Shown here one piece after another: positions 52,204 through 61,780 of a stretch of 64,000 nt of DNA; within the stretch, counting starts at the first letter, position 1; each line of letters begins with the position of its first letter. This stretch comes from Roseibium aggregatum IAM 12614 (GTDB taxonomy: Bacteria > Pseudomonadota > Alphaproteobacteria > Rhizobiales > Stappiaceae): the NCBI RefSeq assembly GCF_000168975.1, contig NZ_AAUW01000024.1, forward strand, positions 57,741-121,740, given 5' to 3'. The position numbers and the translations under genes were made by a program. The notes beneath the pieces are model-generated. The model saw only the letters and a program-made list of their open reading frames with translations, did not search any database and was not told the origin of the DNA.

Positions 52204-54105
52204 ATGACAGGAAATCGCCAAACCGACCTCTCCGATCTGTCGTTCGACGAACTGGACGAGCACAATTTCCCCCGCGCAGAAGAAAACGAGTTCGACCGCG
52301 TCGTCGAACGCGCGATTTCCCGCCGCGGCTTCCTGGGCGGCGTGCTCGCCTTTGGTTCAGGCGCGGCCGTTATGGGAACCGGGCTTTTGGATAGCACCTC
52401 GGCACAGGCTCAGGCGGCTTCTCGCTTTGCCTTCACGCCGATCGCGGCCCAGACAGACGGCACCGTGCATGTGCCGGAAGGCTACGATTGGAAGCTGCTG
52501 GCCCGCTGGGGCGATCCCTATTTCTCCGGCGTCGATGCCTTCGATCCGGAAACCGGCGTTTCCCTGGAGGCTTCCGACAAGGTCTTCGGCGAAAACACCG
52601 ACGGCATGGAGAGCTTTGTCTACAATGGCCACCAGCTCCTGGCCATCAACCACGAATACGTCAATCCGAAGATCAATCTGCCGCTGACCGGTGGCGAGAC
52701 CGAGACTGCGGAAGATGCGCTGAAACTGCAGAATATGCAGGGTGTCTCGGTCATCGAGATCGCGGAAGACGATTCCGGCTGGTCGATCGTGGTCGACAGC
52801 CCGTTCAACCGCCGCATCCACCAGAACACGCCGATGAAGATCTCCGGTCCGGCTGCCGGCCACGACCTCTTGAAGACCGAAGCCGATCCGTCCGGAACGT
52901 CTGCTCTCGGCACCATGAACAACTGCGGCTCGGGCAAGACGCCCTGGGGCACCTATTTGACCTGTGAAGAGAACTTCAACACCTACTTCGGCACCACCGA
53001 AGCCTCTCAGGACCAGAAGCCGATTGAACGCCCCTTCGGTTACGACCGCTACGGCATCGCCAACGAAGGCCGCTACGGCTACGAGAAATTCGACCCGCGG
53101 TTCGATTTCTCCAAAAATCCGAACGAACCGAACCGCTTCGGCTGGATTGTGGAGATCGATCCGACCGACCCGAACAACACGCCTGTCAAGCGCACCGCCC
53201 TTGGCCGTTTCAAGCATGAGAACGCCGAAGTCGTTCTCTCCCGCGATGGCCGTGTGGTTGTCTACCTTGGCGACGACGAGCGCGGCGAGTTCCTCTACAA
53301 GTTCGTCTCCAACGGCAGCTATGTGCCGGGCGGTCCGACCGAAGGCCTGCTCGACGACGGCACGCTTTATGTCGCGAAGTTTAACGACGATCAGTCCGGC
53401 GAGTGGCTGGCGCTGACGCCGGACACCACCGGCATGCCCCTTGCCGAAATCCTCGTCTATTCGCGCATCGCAGCGTCCAAGGTCGGCGCGACGACCATGG
53501 ACCGGCCTGAGTGGGTGGCTGCCAATCCACATGCGGTCGAAGCCTATTGCTGCCTGACGAACAACAAGAACCGCGGCGTCAAGACCAACGCCGGTGGCGA
53601 TGAAACGCCGGTCGGCGGACCGAACCCGCGCGAAACCAATAACTACGGCCAGATCGTCCGCTGGTTCCCCCGCGAGGACGATCATGGTTCGACGACCTTC
53701 GATTGGGATCTCTATGTGATGGCTGGCAACCCGACCGTCCACAAGGATGCCTATGCGGGATCAGAAAACGTGAACGAGGGCAACCTCTTCAACTCACCGG
53801 ACGGCATGGCCTTCGACTCCAGCGGCATCGTCTGGATCCAGACCGACGGCGACGACAGCAACGAGGGCGACTTCGCCGGCATGGGCAACAACCAGATGCT
53901 CGCCGGCGACCCGGTGACCGGCGAGATCGCTCGCTTCATGACCGGCCCGAACGGCTGTGAAGTGACCGGACTTTGCTGGTCGGCCGACCGGCGCACAATG
54001 TTTGTCGGCATCCAGCATCCGGGCTCCAACTGGCCGGACGGAGGCAAGCTGACACGCTCCTCCGTGATCGCAATCAAGCGTTCGGACAACGGCCTAATCG
54101 GCTGA
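52204..54105 (+). CDS. phoX: PhoX-family phosphatase (DUF839), Tat-exported
   Basis: 633 residues from the ATG at 52204, with AAGGAG upstream. A twin-arginine signal (AISRRGFLGGVLAFGSG) lies at about 37-55, followed by the PhoX beta-propeller. NNCGSGKTPWGTYLTCEENF is the family's central motif, and the late GMAFDSSGIVWIQTDGDD and NGCEVTGLCWSADRRTMFV are propeller blades with metal-binding acids. PhoX is a Ca- and Fe-dependent alkaline phosphatase that frees phosphate from organic esters under phosphate limitation, periplasmically. A strong terminator follows. Confidence 0.92.
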   Translation: MTGNRQTDLSDLSFDELDEHNFPRAEENEFDRVVERAISRRGFLGGVLAFGSGAAVMGTGLLDSTSAQAQAASRFAFTPIAAQTDGTVHVPEGYDWKLLARWGDPYFSGVDAFDPETGVSLEASDKVFGENTDGMESFVYNGHQLLAINHEYVNPKINLPLTGGETETAEDALKLQNMQGVSVIEIAEDDSGWSIVVDSPFNRRIHQNTPMKISGPAAGHDLLKTEADPSGTSALGTMNNCGSGKTPWGTYLTCEENFNTYFGTTEASQDQKPIERPFGYDRYGIANEGRYGYEKFDPRFDFSKNPNEPNRFGWIVEIDPTDPNNTPVKRTALGRFKHENAEVVLSRDGRVVVYLGDDERGEFLYKFVSNGSYVPGGPTEGLLDDGTLYVAKFNDDQSGEWLALTPDTTGMPLAEILVYSRIAASKVGATTMDRPEWVAANPHAVEAYCCLTNNKNRGVKTNAGGDETPVGGPNPRETNNYGQIVRWFPREDDHGSTTFDWDLYVMAGNPTVHKDAYAGSENVNEGNLFNSPDGMAFDSSGIVWIQTDGDDSNEGDFAGMGNNQMLAGDPVTGEIARFMTGPNGCEVTGLCWSADRRTMFVGIQHPGSNWPDGGKLTRSSVIAIKRSDNGLIG

Positions 54106-54122
54106 CGCCTATACACAGAGAT

Positions 54123-54150
54123 GCCTCCGGACCTGCGTCCGGAGGCGTTT
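54123..54150 (+). terminator. Intrinsic terminator after phoX
   Basis: GCCTCCGGA (54123-54131) and TCCGGAGGC (54138-54146) form a perfect 9-bp stem with loop CCTGCG, followed by GTTT, 18 bp after the phoX stop. Confidence 0.75.
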
Positions 54151-54245
54151 CCTCAAAGTGGCGGACAGTTCGTCGCGTCCACTCCGCCTTGAGATTTGCA
54201 CAAGGTGTCACTTCGGCTCCAACCGGAACTGCCCCCGACTTGACC

Positions 54246-55460
54246 TCAAAACCCTTTCACCACCCTGCCATTGTACTTGTGAGGAGCTGTTACCTCATAT
54301 TGGGGAATGCTGGCAGCGCCGATATGGAAGCAGGCACGGTCGATGGTGGAGACGAGGATCTGCGTATCGGAGATAAACCCGGAAGCGATCTGGTTCAGCT
54401 TCTTCACCATCGCCTTGAACACGCTTTGTGGCAGCAGTCCGCCAAGTACGATTGCTTCACTGTCCAGAAAGAGCTGGGCATGGCGTACCAGCGGAGCGAT
54501 CTGGTCGCAGGCGCGTGAAATCCAGGGCGCGATGCGCGGATCGTCGCCCAGGTCTTCGTCAAGGTCGAAAAGGCTCTGATGGGTTTCTCCGAGATCGGCG
54601 AGGAATGTCATCAAATCCCTGCCGCTTGGGCGCGGCATGTTCTGAGGGAAGAGCCCGCCCAAGGCGGCGGCATTTCCAAAAGAGCCGCGATAAAGCCGGC
54701 GATGGATGATGTTGCCTCCGCCGAGCCCGTAGGCAAAATAAAAAAGCGTAAAATTCTCCATGCCTGCGCCTGCACCAAAGTAGGCTTCGGCAAGAGCGGC
54801 CGCATGGGCATCGTTCTCGACCCAGGTCGGAACGCCCAGGACCTGCTCGAATAGCTCCCGGGGCCGGGACTTGCGCCAAAGCGGCCACTCGGACGGTGTA
54901 AAGAAACGGTCCTTGTTGTCGCTGAAATTGATGGGCAGCGAGATGCCCGCTGCCAGCAACTGGCTCCTGTTCACGCCTGCGGTTTTAAGCAGATTCTCCA
55001 GCGTCGCCTTGGTCAGGGCGGCCACATCCTGCGGATCCCGGATCTCAGTGTCCACCATCTGTTCGGCGATAATCTCGCCGGTGAGGGAGCTGAGGGAAAA
55101 GGCGATCCGGTCCACGGTGAAGGCAATGCCTGCCGTGCGGAGCTTGGAATTGTCGAGGCGCAGCAGTCTCGTCTTGCGCTTTGCCGCCGAACGTGTCTGC
55201 GCGACGCTCTCGTGGCTCGCGTCCTCAAGCATGCCCCAGTCGATCAGGTCCTGGCTCAGCCGTGTCAGGGTTGCCGGCTGCAAATCGGTGATCTCGGCGA
55301 CATCGATGCGTGACAGGGGCCCGTTCAGCCGAAGCGTGTCGAGAATTCTGCGGTGATTGTGACCAAGCGAAAACTTCGGCGTCAGCATGGCGTCTCTCAG
55401 GGACGGGCGATTCAGATCATCCTTTCTGGCAGCGGAAGACGCGGAATACAACCGCTTCAC
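54246..55460 (-). CDS. ROK-family transcriptional regulator
   Basis: 404 residues from a GTG at 55460; an ATG at 55388 is an alternative start. The N-terminal winged HTH (HNHRRILDTLRLNGPLSRID, then TDLQPATLTRLSQDLI) precedes a sugar-kinase-like ROK domain with AGISLPINF, VENDAHAAALAEAYFG and GLGGGNIIHRRLYRGSFGNA. The CXCGXXG zinc motif of ROK proteins is not seen. ROK repressors respond to sugars. It is divergent from the ABC operon and probably represses it. Confidence 0.88.
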   Translation of the reverse strand: MKRLYSASSAARKDDLNRPSLRDAMLTPKFSLGHNHRRILDTLRLNGPLSRIDVAEITDLQPATLTRLSQDLIDWGMLEDASHESVAQTRSAAKRKTRLLRLDNSKLRTAGIAFTVDRIAFSLSSLTGEIIAEQMVDTEIRDPQDVAALTKATLENLLKTAGVNRSQLLAAGISLPINFSDNKDRFFTPSEWPLWRKSRPRELFEQVLGVPTWVENDAHAAALAEAYFGAGAGMENFTLFYFAYGLGGGNIIHRRLYRGSFGNAAALGGLFPQNMPRPSGRDLMTFLADLGETHQSLFDLDEDLGDDPRIAPWISRACDQIAPLVRHAQLFLDSEAIVLGGLLPQSVFKAMVKKLNQIASGFISDTQILVSTIDRACFHIGAASIPQYEVTAPHKYNGRVVKGF

Positions 55461-55557
55461 TAATTTTCTTTATGTAATGTAATTGTCATTGACCGGGTCT
55501 ATCCCTGTGGCCATTCCGCAATCAGGAAGCCCACCGACCTTGCTCAAGGAGCCCAGA

Positions 55558-56811
55558 ATGCAACTGAAATGTCTTGCCGCCTCTGCCGCGGTGATTGCTG
55601 CCATGACGGGAGCGGCCCACGCCGCAGATGTGACCGGCCCGGCGTTTGGCGACACTTTCAATGTCACCGACACATCGGTTGATCTGAGCCAGCTCACCCG
55701 TGAAAATTTCTACGACGTCCTGGTGCCTTTGGCCAAGAAGGACGGCGAAATGACCTTCTACAGCTACTGGCCGCCTGCGCCGCTGGTGGTCTTCCAGAAC
55801 CAGATCATTCCGGCTTTTGAGAAGAAGTACGGTATCAAGGTCCATTTCAACTCGGTCGAGACCAACGTCGGCCTGCCTCAGCTGGATGCCGCCTACAAGG
55901 AAGGCAAGCCGTCTCCGATGGACGGGTATTTCTCTTCCGATCTGCCGGCTGACCTGAATGAGATGGCGAACATCCGCCTGACCGACATTCTGCCGAATGC
56001 AGCGGATCTCGACCCGTCTCTGGCCTATGAGTATCGCGGCATCGAGCACAATGGTGCCTATGTTCCCTTCCATGGCAACCAGACGGTCATCGCCTTCAAC
56101 TCCGCCTTTGTGAAGGGCGATGAGGTTCCGCAGACCTTCGAAGATCTGCTGGCCTACTCCAAGGCAAATCCGGGCAAGGTGGCCATCACGTCGCCACTGC
56201 GCGGTGGGTCAGGCAGTGGCTTTCTGACCGCTGTCTCCCACAAGCTGATGAGCGATGATTGCGTGGCCAAGTGGATGGACCTCAGCGCTGATGAAGCTGC
56301 GGCAGACAAGCTGGTGAACAATTCGGAGTGTTTTGCTCCCGTATGGGCCTATTTCAATGACCTGCTCGAAACCGCGCAGATCACCAATGGCAACACCGAC
56401 ACGCTCAATCTGATGGCCAATGGCGTGGCCAATGTCGGAACGGCTTGGGAAGATCTTACCTTCTCCTATGTCATGGGCAATCAGCTTCCCGATACAGTGC
56501 GCGTGACCATCCTCAACGGTGGTCAGCCGGGCGGTGCCGAAGGTGCGTTCATTCCGTCGAATACCGCGAACCTGGCTGCCGCACTTTTGTTCATGGACGA
56601 GATTCTGGCCCCGGAACATCAAGCCTGGAAGCTAGCGGGCTTCGCTTCGCGTTCGCCGAAGACCGAGCTCGATGCCTCCCTCATTCCGGCAGAGGCCCAG
56701 AAGCTTCTCGTTCCCGCCGACATCTATGAGGAAGGACGCATTTCCAATGCAAACCCGGTGATGTCCCGCGTGGTGCGTGATGCCTTTGCGGCAAACGTTC
56801 TCGACAAGTAA
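55558..56811 (+). CDS. ABC transporter periplasmic solute-binding protein
   Basis: 417 residues from the ATG at 55558 with AAGGAG upstream. Signal peptide LAASAAVIAAMTGAAHA. It is an extracellular solute-binding type with MTFYSYWPPAPLVVFQNQII, YGIKVHFNSVETNVG and TSPLRGGSGSGFLTAVSHKL; the last looks like the ligand-contact loop of iron, polyamine or thiamine binders. The substrate is not deducible. First gene of an operon with the ATPase, two permeases and an isomerase-like enzyme. Confidence 0.88.
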   Translation: MQLKCLAASAAVIAAMTGAAHAADVTGPAFGDTFNVTDTSVDLSQLTRENFYDVLVPLAKKDGEMTFYSYWPPAPLVVFQNQIIPAFEKKYGIKVHFNSVETNVGLPQLDAAYKEGKPSPMDGYFSSDLPADLNEMANIRLTDILPNAADLDPSLAYEYRGIEHNGAYVPFHGNQTVIAFNSAFVKGDEVPQTFEDLLAYSKANPGKVAITSPLRGGSGSGFLTAVSHKLMSDDCVAKWMDLSADEAAADKLVNNSECFAPVWAYFNDLLETAQITNGNTDTLNLMANGVANVGTAWEDLTFSYVMGNQLPDTVRVTILNGGQPGGAEGAFIPSNTANLAAALLFMDEILAPEHQAWKLAGFASRSPKTELDASLIPAEAQKLLVPADIYEEGRISNANPVMSRVVRDAFAANVLDK

Positions 56812-56833
56812 GACAAGATGGAAAGCGCCTGGC

Positions 56834-57928
56834 ATGCCCGCCCTGAAAAACGAACTTGATGTCCTGGACATCTCCAAACACTACAGCGGCGTCGAGGCGC
56901 TTTCCCCCACATCCCTCTCGGTGGCGAATGGCGAATTCGTCACCATCCTAGGACCGTCCGGCTGCGGAAAGTCCACCCTGCTGCGAATGATCACCGGGAT
57001 TACCCTTCCATCAGGAGGGCATATCCTGCTGCAGGGTCGCGATATCACTCGTCTGCCGCCGGAAAAGCGCGACATTGCGATCGTTTTCCAGTCCTATGCG
57101 CTGTTCCCTCATATGAGCGTGCGCAACAATATCCTGTTCGGCCTGAAGATGAAAAAGCTCGGCAAGCAGGAACAGCTCAGACGCTTCGAGCATGTCGTGA
57201 CGATTTGCGGGTTGGGCGACCTGGTCAGCCGCTACCCGAAACAGCTCTCCGGCGGACAGCAGCAGCGTGTGGCACTGGCACGTGCACTGGTCATGCAACC
57301 GGCCTTGTTGCTGCTTGATGAGCCGCTGTCAAACCTGGATGCGAAGCTGCGGGAATCCCTGCGCGATGATCTCCTTGCCCTTCATCGCAGCACAGGCTCT
57401 ACGACGCTTTATGTGACACACGACCAGAGCGAAGCCATGAGCATGTCCGACAGGATCATCGTCATGGACAAGGGGCGTGTGGTGGAATCCGGTCGCCCGC
57501 GTGATCTATATCTGAAGCCGCAAAAGAGATTCACGGCGCTGTTTTTTGGCCACACCAATCTGGTGCCGGTCGAAGCAGAGGGGACACTGGCAACCTTGCC
57601 GTGGGGGAGCGTTCTGCCGCTAGACCAGGCTGCCCGTGGCAAGGGAGAAATTTCCCTGCGTCCCGAATGCATCTCCGTCTTCCCTGACGCCGCGGGCGAC
57701 GCGGTGGTGCGTCAGGTAACCTTCATGGGACCGGATATCTTTTACGATCTCCAGATCGGAAACCATTGCCTGAAGTCAAGGCAAGGCAGCAACGGCGTGC
57801 CGCTTGAGGTCGGTGCGCGGGTGAATGTCCACATCGAGGGCATCGCGACGCTGCTTGAGCAGACCGGTTCGGCAAGCGTCTCTGCGGGGGCGGCTCCCGA
57901 GAGCCCTTCGCTTGAAGGAGACCGATGA
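56834..57928 (+). CDS. ABC transporter ATP-binding protein
   Basis: 364 residues from the ATG at 56834. Walker A GPSGCGKST, signature LSGGQQQRVALARAL and Walker B LLLLDEPLSNLD are complete, with the switch His in YVTHDQSEAMSM. A C-terminal TOBE-like domain follows from about 280. This is the PotA/UgpC type. It follows the binding protein by 22 bp; its stop overlaps the first permease start (ATGA). Confidence 0.93.
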   Translation: MPALKNELDVLDISKHYSGVEALSPTSLSVANGEFVTILGPSGCGKSTLLRMITGITLPSGGHILLQGRDITRLPPEKRDIAIVFQSYALFPHMSVRNNILFGLKMKKLGKQEQLRRFEHVVTICGLGDLVSRYPKQLSGGQQQRVALARALVMQPALLLLDEPLSNLDAKLRESLRDDLLALHRSTGSTTLYVTHDQSEAMSMSDRIIVMDKGRVVESGRPRDLYLKPQKRFTALFFGHTNLVPVEAEGTLATLPWGSVLPLDQAARGKGEISLRPECISVFPDAAGDAVVRQVTFMGPDIFYDLQIGNHCLKSRQGSNGVPLEVGARVNVHIEGIATLLEQTGSASVSAGAAPESPSLEGDR

Positions 57929-58773
57929 TGCGGCGCATGGCCCTCGACCTGCCTCTGTTGCTGTTGCCCGGGGTCGGCTTTCTCGTACTGACCTTCGGTC
58001 TTCCGCTTTACTGGGCGATTACGGGGTCTCTGGGTCTCGGGGCGGATGGAACCGGCTTCACGCTCATGCATCTTGCCGACATCTTTCTGGAGACCAAGTT
58101 CCGCAAGGGGCTGATGATGTCCCTCTATTATGCGATCGCGCCCACGGTCCTGACCCTCTTTGTCGCCATTCCGCTGGCCATGCTTTTGCAAAAGAGCTTC
58201 CCAGGCCGCAAGCTTTTCAATGGCCTCTACAAGATCCCGCTTGCCATTCCCTCAATCGTCGCGGCCTTCATGGTCCTGACGCTGATCGAGCAGGGGGGCT
58301 TCATGGACCGTGTCCTGGTGCACATCGGCTTGAGCATGCCCAAGATCGTGCGGGATCAATTCGGCATTGGCGTCATTCTCTCGACGCTCTGGAAGGACAT
58401 TCCCTTCATGACCTTGATCATCGCGGGGGCCTTTGGCGCAATCCCCAAAGACATGGTGCCTGCTGCCCGCAGTCTCGGCGCGTCAAGGACGAGAGCCTTC
58501 CTGATGGTTGAACTGCCGTTGGCAATGCCGGGAGTAACGGCCGCTACCCTGTTGTGTTTCGTCAAGTCGATCGGGAACTTCGCCGCGCCCAGCCTCCTGG
58601 GCCCAGCTTATCCCTTGCCGCTTTCGATCCAGATGTATGACGCCTATCGCGAAGGCGACTGGATCGCGATCTACAGCATGGGCACCGTGCTCATCATCGT
58701 CTCCTTCATCGTGCTCGGTGCCTACTACGCGCTGACCGCCAGGACCCTCCAACACATGAAACGGGAGGGCTGA
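57925..58773 (+). CDS. ABC transporter permease, first subunit
   Basis: 282 residues with six predicted membrane helices, for example LPLLLLPGVGFLVLTFGLPL at the N-terminus. The EAA-like loop AAFGAIPKDMVPAARSLGAS-type sequence (GAIPKDMVPAARSLGASRTR) contacts the ATPase. PotB/CysT-like. AAGGAG precedes the overlapping ATG. Confidence 0.92.
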   Translation: MMRRMALDLPLLLLPGVGFLVLTFGLPLYWAITGSLGLGADGTGFTLMHLADIFLETKFRKGLMMSLYYAIAPTVLTLFVAIPLAMLLQKSFPGRKLFNGLYKIPLAIPSIVAAFMVLTLIEQGGFMDRVLVHIGLSMPKIVRDQFGIGVILSTLWKDIPFMTLIIAGAFGAIPKDMVPAARSLGASRTRAFLMVELPLAMPGVTAATLLCFVKSIGNFAAPSLLGPAYPLPLSIQMYDAYREGDWIAIYSMGTVLIIVSFIVLGAYYALTARTLQHMKREG

Positions 58774-58774
58774 C

Positions 58775-59590
58775 ATGCAGCGCTACCACAGCATTTTCCT
58801 GAGCCTTCTCGCCCTTGTCTGCCTCCTGTTCATGCTCGTGCTTCCGATCGGCATCATCCTCTTGTGGTCGGTGTCCAATGGCTGGTTCCCGCCCAATCTC
58901 TCGCCGGGTGATTACACCTCGCGCCATTGGGCGATGTTTCTGTCGGACCCCACGCTGACCCCTGCGATTGTCAACAGCCTGGTTATCACGGTCATCGTCA
59001 CGGCCAGTTCCATGGTCATCGCCATGCCAACGGCCTGGGCACTGGCGCGGTTCGATTTCCGCCTTAAGAAAATAATCGAGATATTTATCCTCGCGCCGTT
59101 GATCGTGCCCGGAATGGTGGTGGCTGTCGGGCTCGGGCGGGTGTTTCTGAAACTGGACCTCGCCTATTCCATGGAAGGGGTCATCCTGGTGCAGATCGCG
59201 GGTGTCCTGCCCCTGACCATCCGCATTCTGTCGGGCGGGTTCGAAAGCATTCCGGGCGACATCATCAACGCGGCACGGACCCTCGGAGCACATCGGTTCG
59301 CCATCATCCGGTACATCCTGTTGCCTCTGAGTATCCCTGCCATGTTGGCTGCGGGGCTTCTGTCCTTTGTTGGCAGCTTCGAGGAATTCGAACGCACGCT
59401 GATCATTGGCGCGCCGATCGTCCACACGCTCACCACACGGCTTTTCGTCAATCTGTCCGGGCAGGGGCTTGTCATTCCCGTCGCTGCCGTCGTCAGCCTC
59501 ATTCTCCTCCTCCCAGTCCTGGTCGTCTTTCTGCTGACCAGCCGCATCATGCGCGACGACGTCATGGCTGCCGGCATGGGCAAACTCTAA
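58775..59590 (+). CDS. ABC transporter permease, second subunit
   Basis: 271 residues with six predicted membrane helices; the EAA loop is ESIPGDIINAARTLGAHRFA. PotC-like. It starts one base after the stop of the first permease and completes the heterodimeric channel. Confidence 0.92.
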   Translation: MQRYHSIFLSLLALVCLLFMLVLPIGIILLWSVSNGWFPPNLSPGDYTSRHWAMFLSDPTLTPAIVNSLVITVIVTASSMVIAMPTAWALARFDFRLKKIIEIFILAPLIVPGMVVAVGLGRVFLKLDLAYSMEGVILVQIAGVLPLTIRILSGGFESIPGDIINAARTLGAHRFAIIRYILLPLSIPAMLAAGLLSFVGSFEEFERTLIIGAPIVHTLTTRLFVNLSGQGLVIPVAAVVSLILLLPVLVVFLLTSRIMRDDVMAAGMGKL

Positions 59591-59613
59591 CTGCATCGAG
59601 AAACGGAACTGAA

Positions 59614-60528
59614 ATGTCTCAAGCAACATTCCGGGTCGGCGCTTCCGCCGAGTCCGCCAACGGCCTGCCGGCGACCATCAATGAAAGCCTCGACATTCTG
59701 GAAAAAATCGGGACGGACACCGTCGAACTGCCATTGCTCTGGATGGAACTGGTTGCCAATGGCGAAGTGATGCAGGCACGGCTTGAGGAGTTGCGTCAGG
59801 CACTGGCGGGGCGTCCGTTCGGCTACAGTGCCCACGCTGCCATCGGCATCAATTTCATGAGCGATCCGGTCTATCTGGACTTGCATGTGCGCCTCGCCCG
59901 AGCCCATCTGGCAATCTCGGCAGAACTGGGCTGCGAGCACATGGTCCTTCACACCGGCTTCTGTCCGCCGTATTTCGCCAAGCCGCAGATCGAGAAACTG
60001 TATGACCAGCAGCGGGAGACGTTCCTGAAGCTTGGCGAGGAAGCCAAGGCGGCCGGGGTCGTTCTCTGCGTCGAGAACATTTTTGCGGAGAAGGGCAATC
60101 GGCTGACAGCTACGCCCTCGCAGCTTGCGAAGGAACTGCGCCTCATCAACCACTCCCACGTCATGGCCTGCCTGGACATAAGCCACGCCGCACTGCATTG
60201 CGACAGTCTGGGGCTTGACCTGATGGAGGAGGCTGGGGCGCTTGTTCCGCTGGCAAAGCATGTGCATATTCACGACAGCTTCGGCCGCACCGGCAACATT
60301 CCCGTTCATACCCAGCAGGAAGCGCTTGGCCTCGGTGTCGGTGATCTTCATCTGCCGATCGGCTGGGGCAACCTGCCGTTTGACGAGATTGTCTGCCTGG
60401 ACAGGTTTCCGAAAGACGCAATCTTCAACATCGAACTCAACAAGCACCGCTGGCACGCGATCGAGGAGACCGTCGTTGCGGCCCGGCGCGTTGCAAAAAT
60501 TGCTTTCGAGCAGTCACGCCCGGATTGA
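59614..60528 (+). CDS. TIM-barrel sugar isomerase/epimerase-like enzyme
   Basis: 304 residues, AP-endonuclease-2/xylose-isomerase-like fold. Metal-ligand motifs fall on successive strands: HMVLHTGF, LCVENIF (Glu), ACLDISHAALH (Asp, His) and KHVHIHDSFG (His, Asp), then IFNIELNKH (Glu). Enzymes of this fold isomerise sugars or cleave aldol products; here it presumably acts on the imported compound. It is the last gene of the ROK-controlled operon, 23 bp after the second permease. Confidence 0.85.
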   Translation: MSQATFRVGASAESANGLPATINESLDILEKIGTDTVELPLLWMELVANGEVMQARLEELRQALAGRPFGYSAHAAIGINFMSDPVYLDLHVRLARAHLAISAELGCEHMVLHTGFCPPYFAKPQIEKLYDQQRETFLKLGEEAKAAGVVLCVENIFAEKGNRLTATPSQLAKELRLINHSHVMACLDISHAALHCDSLGLDLMEEAGALVPLAKHVHIHDSFGRTGNIPVHTQQEALGLGVGDLHLPIGWGNLPFDEIVCLDRFPKDAIFNIELNKHRWHAIEETVVAARRVAKIAFEQSRPD

Positions 60529-60530
60529 AC

Positions 60531-60673
60531 TTACGACTCGCTGATCGGCAGGGTAATTATGATTTCGGTGCCCCGGGAACTCGGCATGGTCTCAATCGTC
60601 CCGCCATGCCGCAGAACGAACTCCTGAGCCCGAGGCAACTGCCGGAACCAGGTTTGATCTGCCGAAACGCCTG
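60531..60673 (-). pseudogene. Remnant of a sensor histidine kinase C-terminus
   Basis: One minus-strand frame gives AQEFVLRHGGTIETMPSSRG, then TEIIITLPISES and a stop, the end of an HATPase domain (HGG, a G-T pair, ITLP). The part just upstream, in a shifted frame, reads FRQIKPGSGSCLGLR, like the GxGxGLGL box. So the ATP-binding domain survives only as a frameshifted fragment; no His box or receiver is seen. It lies next to the AcfC-like gene. Confidence 0.7.
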
Positions 60674-60822
60674 AGGGTGACATCCGCCAGTTCCGGAGGC
60701 ACCCATCAACAGAGCCCGGAGATTCATATCCAATCCTTTACCCGCCCGGTGCGCAGGTCCTCTCCGCACCACATCGGGGCACGGGAGCGCGGAGAGGTAT
60801 CCAGTTGACGGAAAGCGCTGGG

Positions 60823-61620
60823 TTAGCGCTTCCAGCCTTCTGTCTTCATCAGAGCTTCGGCTTCCGGCGTTATGAGAAATTCGAGAAAGGCCTTTGCTTC
60901 CGGATCTGCCTTGGGGGAGAGCACGACATTGACGTCACGCCAGATACGGCGGTTATCGTCCAGATCGACATAGCTCAGGACGTCCGGGTTGTTGATCGGC
61001 CAGTTCGGCCAGGTGATCCAGGCATCGGCCTCCAGGTTCTTGAACGCCCTGAAGCTGGCGCCGGAACCCTTTTCGAACGCGACGATGTTCGCGCGGAAGG
61101 CGGAGATTTCGCCGAGAGTGCCTGTCCTGCCGGCAACGTCTTCCCAGACGCCGGTGCCGGACGTATTGGCAACGCCGGCGCCCTCGGTCACGACGATCTT
61201 CATCCCGTCCTTGAGCAGATCTTCAAAACCCTCGATCTTTTTGGGATTGCCAGCCCGCACCGCGATGATGGCGGGCCGCACATAGATCGGCTGCACTCCG
61301 TCGGACGCAAAGTTGCCATAGGTTTCCAGAAACGCCGTCATCGACTGTTCGGACGTTCCCCACAGAATGTCGGCATCCGCCTGGGCTTTCGCAGACCAGG
61401 TGGTTTCCGGGCCGGCTGTGATCTCGACCTTGTTTCCGGTCTTTTCTTCCCAGGCCTTTGCAACTTTCTGGAAGGCCGTGTGCGGACCGCCTGCGCCGTA
61501 GAGCTTGACGATGCCGTCTGCCGGCTGGTGTTCAATGGACGGATCGGCGAGCGTGCCTTCATGGGCTTGAACGGGGCTTACGCAAGCCAGAAGAGCGAGC
61601 GCACGGATGGTGTTCTTCAT
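60823..61620 (-). CDS. AcfC-like periplasmic substrate-binding protein
   Basis: 265 residues. Signal peptide IRALALLACVSPVQA. The mature protein has KLYGAGGPHTAFQKVAKAWE, VEITAGPETTWSAKAQADAD, and ADILWGTSEQSMTAFLETYG, the hallmark blocks of accessory colonisation factor AcfC, related to sulphate and molybdate binders; WITWPNWPINNPDV is also typical. The ligand is unproven. No ABC permease or ATPase is adjacent, so it may serve another system or chemosensing. Confidence 0.87.
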   Translation of the reverse strand: MKNTIRALALLACVSPVQAHEGTLADPSIEHQPADGIVKLYGAGGPHTAFQKVAKAWEEKTGNKVEITAGPETTWSAKAQADADILWGTSEQSMTAFLETYGNFASDGVQPIYVRPAIIAVRAGNPKKIEGFEDLLKDGMKIVVTEGAGVANTSGTGVWEDVAGRTGTLGEISAFRANIVAFEKGSGASFRAFKNLEADAWITWPNWPINNPDVLSYVDLDDNRRIWRDVNVVLSPKADPEAKAFLEFLITPEAEALMKTEGWKR

Positions 61621-61780
61621 GTCGGAGTTCCTGATTTCCTGTTGATTTGAGGCGCAGGACGCCGGAGGCGGCTTTTCACCGCCTCCACTGCGGATTACGC
61701 CTCCCGGCCGTCAGGTCTTCCCGCTGGAGGCATCACGAACGCGCGAGGTCACCAACAGGTGTGGCGAGATACGGTGACGC

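Noticed and set aside
52357..53742. 461-codon minus-strand open frame antisense to phoX
   Set aside because: Shadow of the PhoX gene; composition is Val/Asp/Gly/Arg biased, with no recognisable domain.
58706..59629. 307-codon minus-strand open frame antisense to the second permease
   Set aside because: Composition is Asp/Gln/Arg/His-rich, typical of a reverse-frame shadow of a hydrophobic protein.
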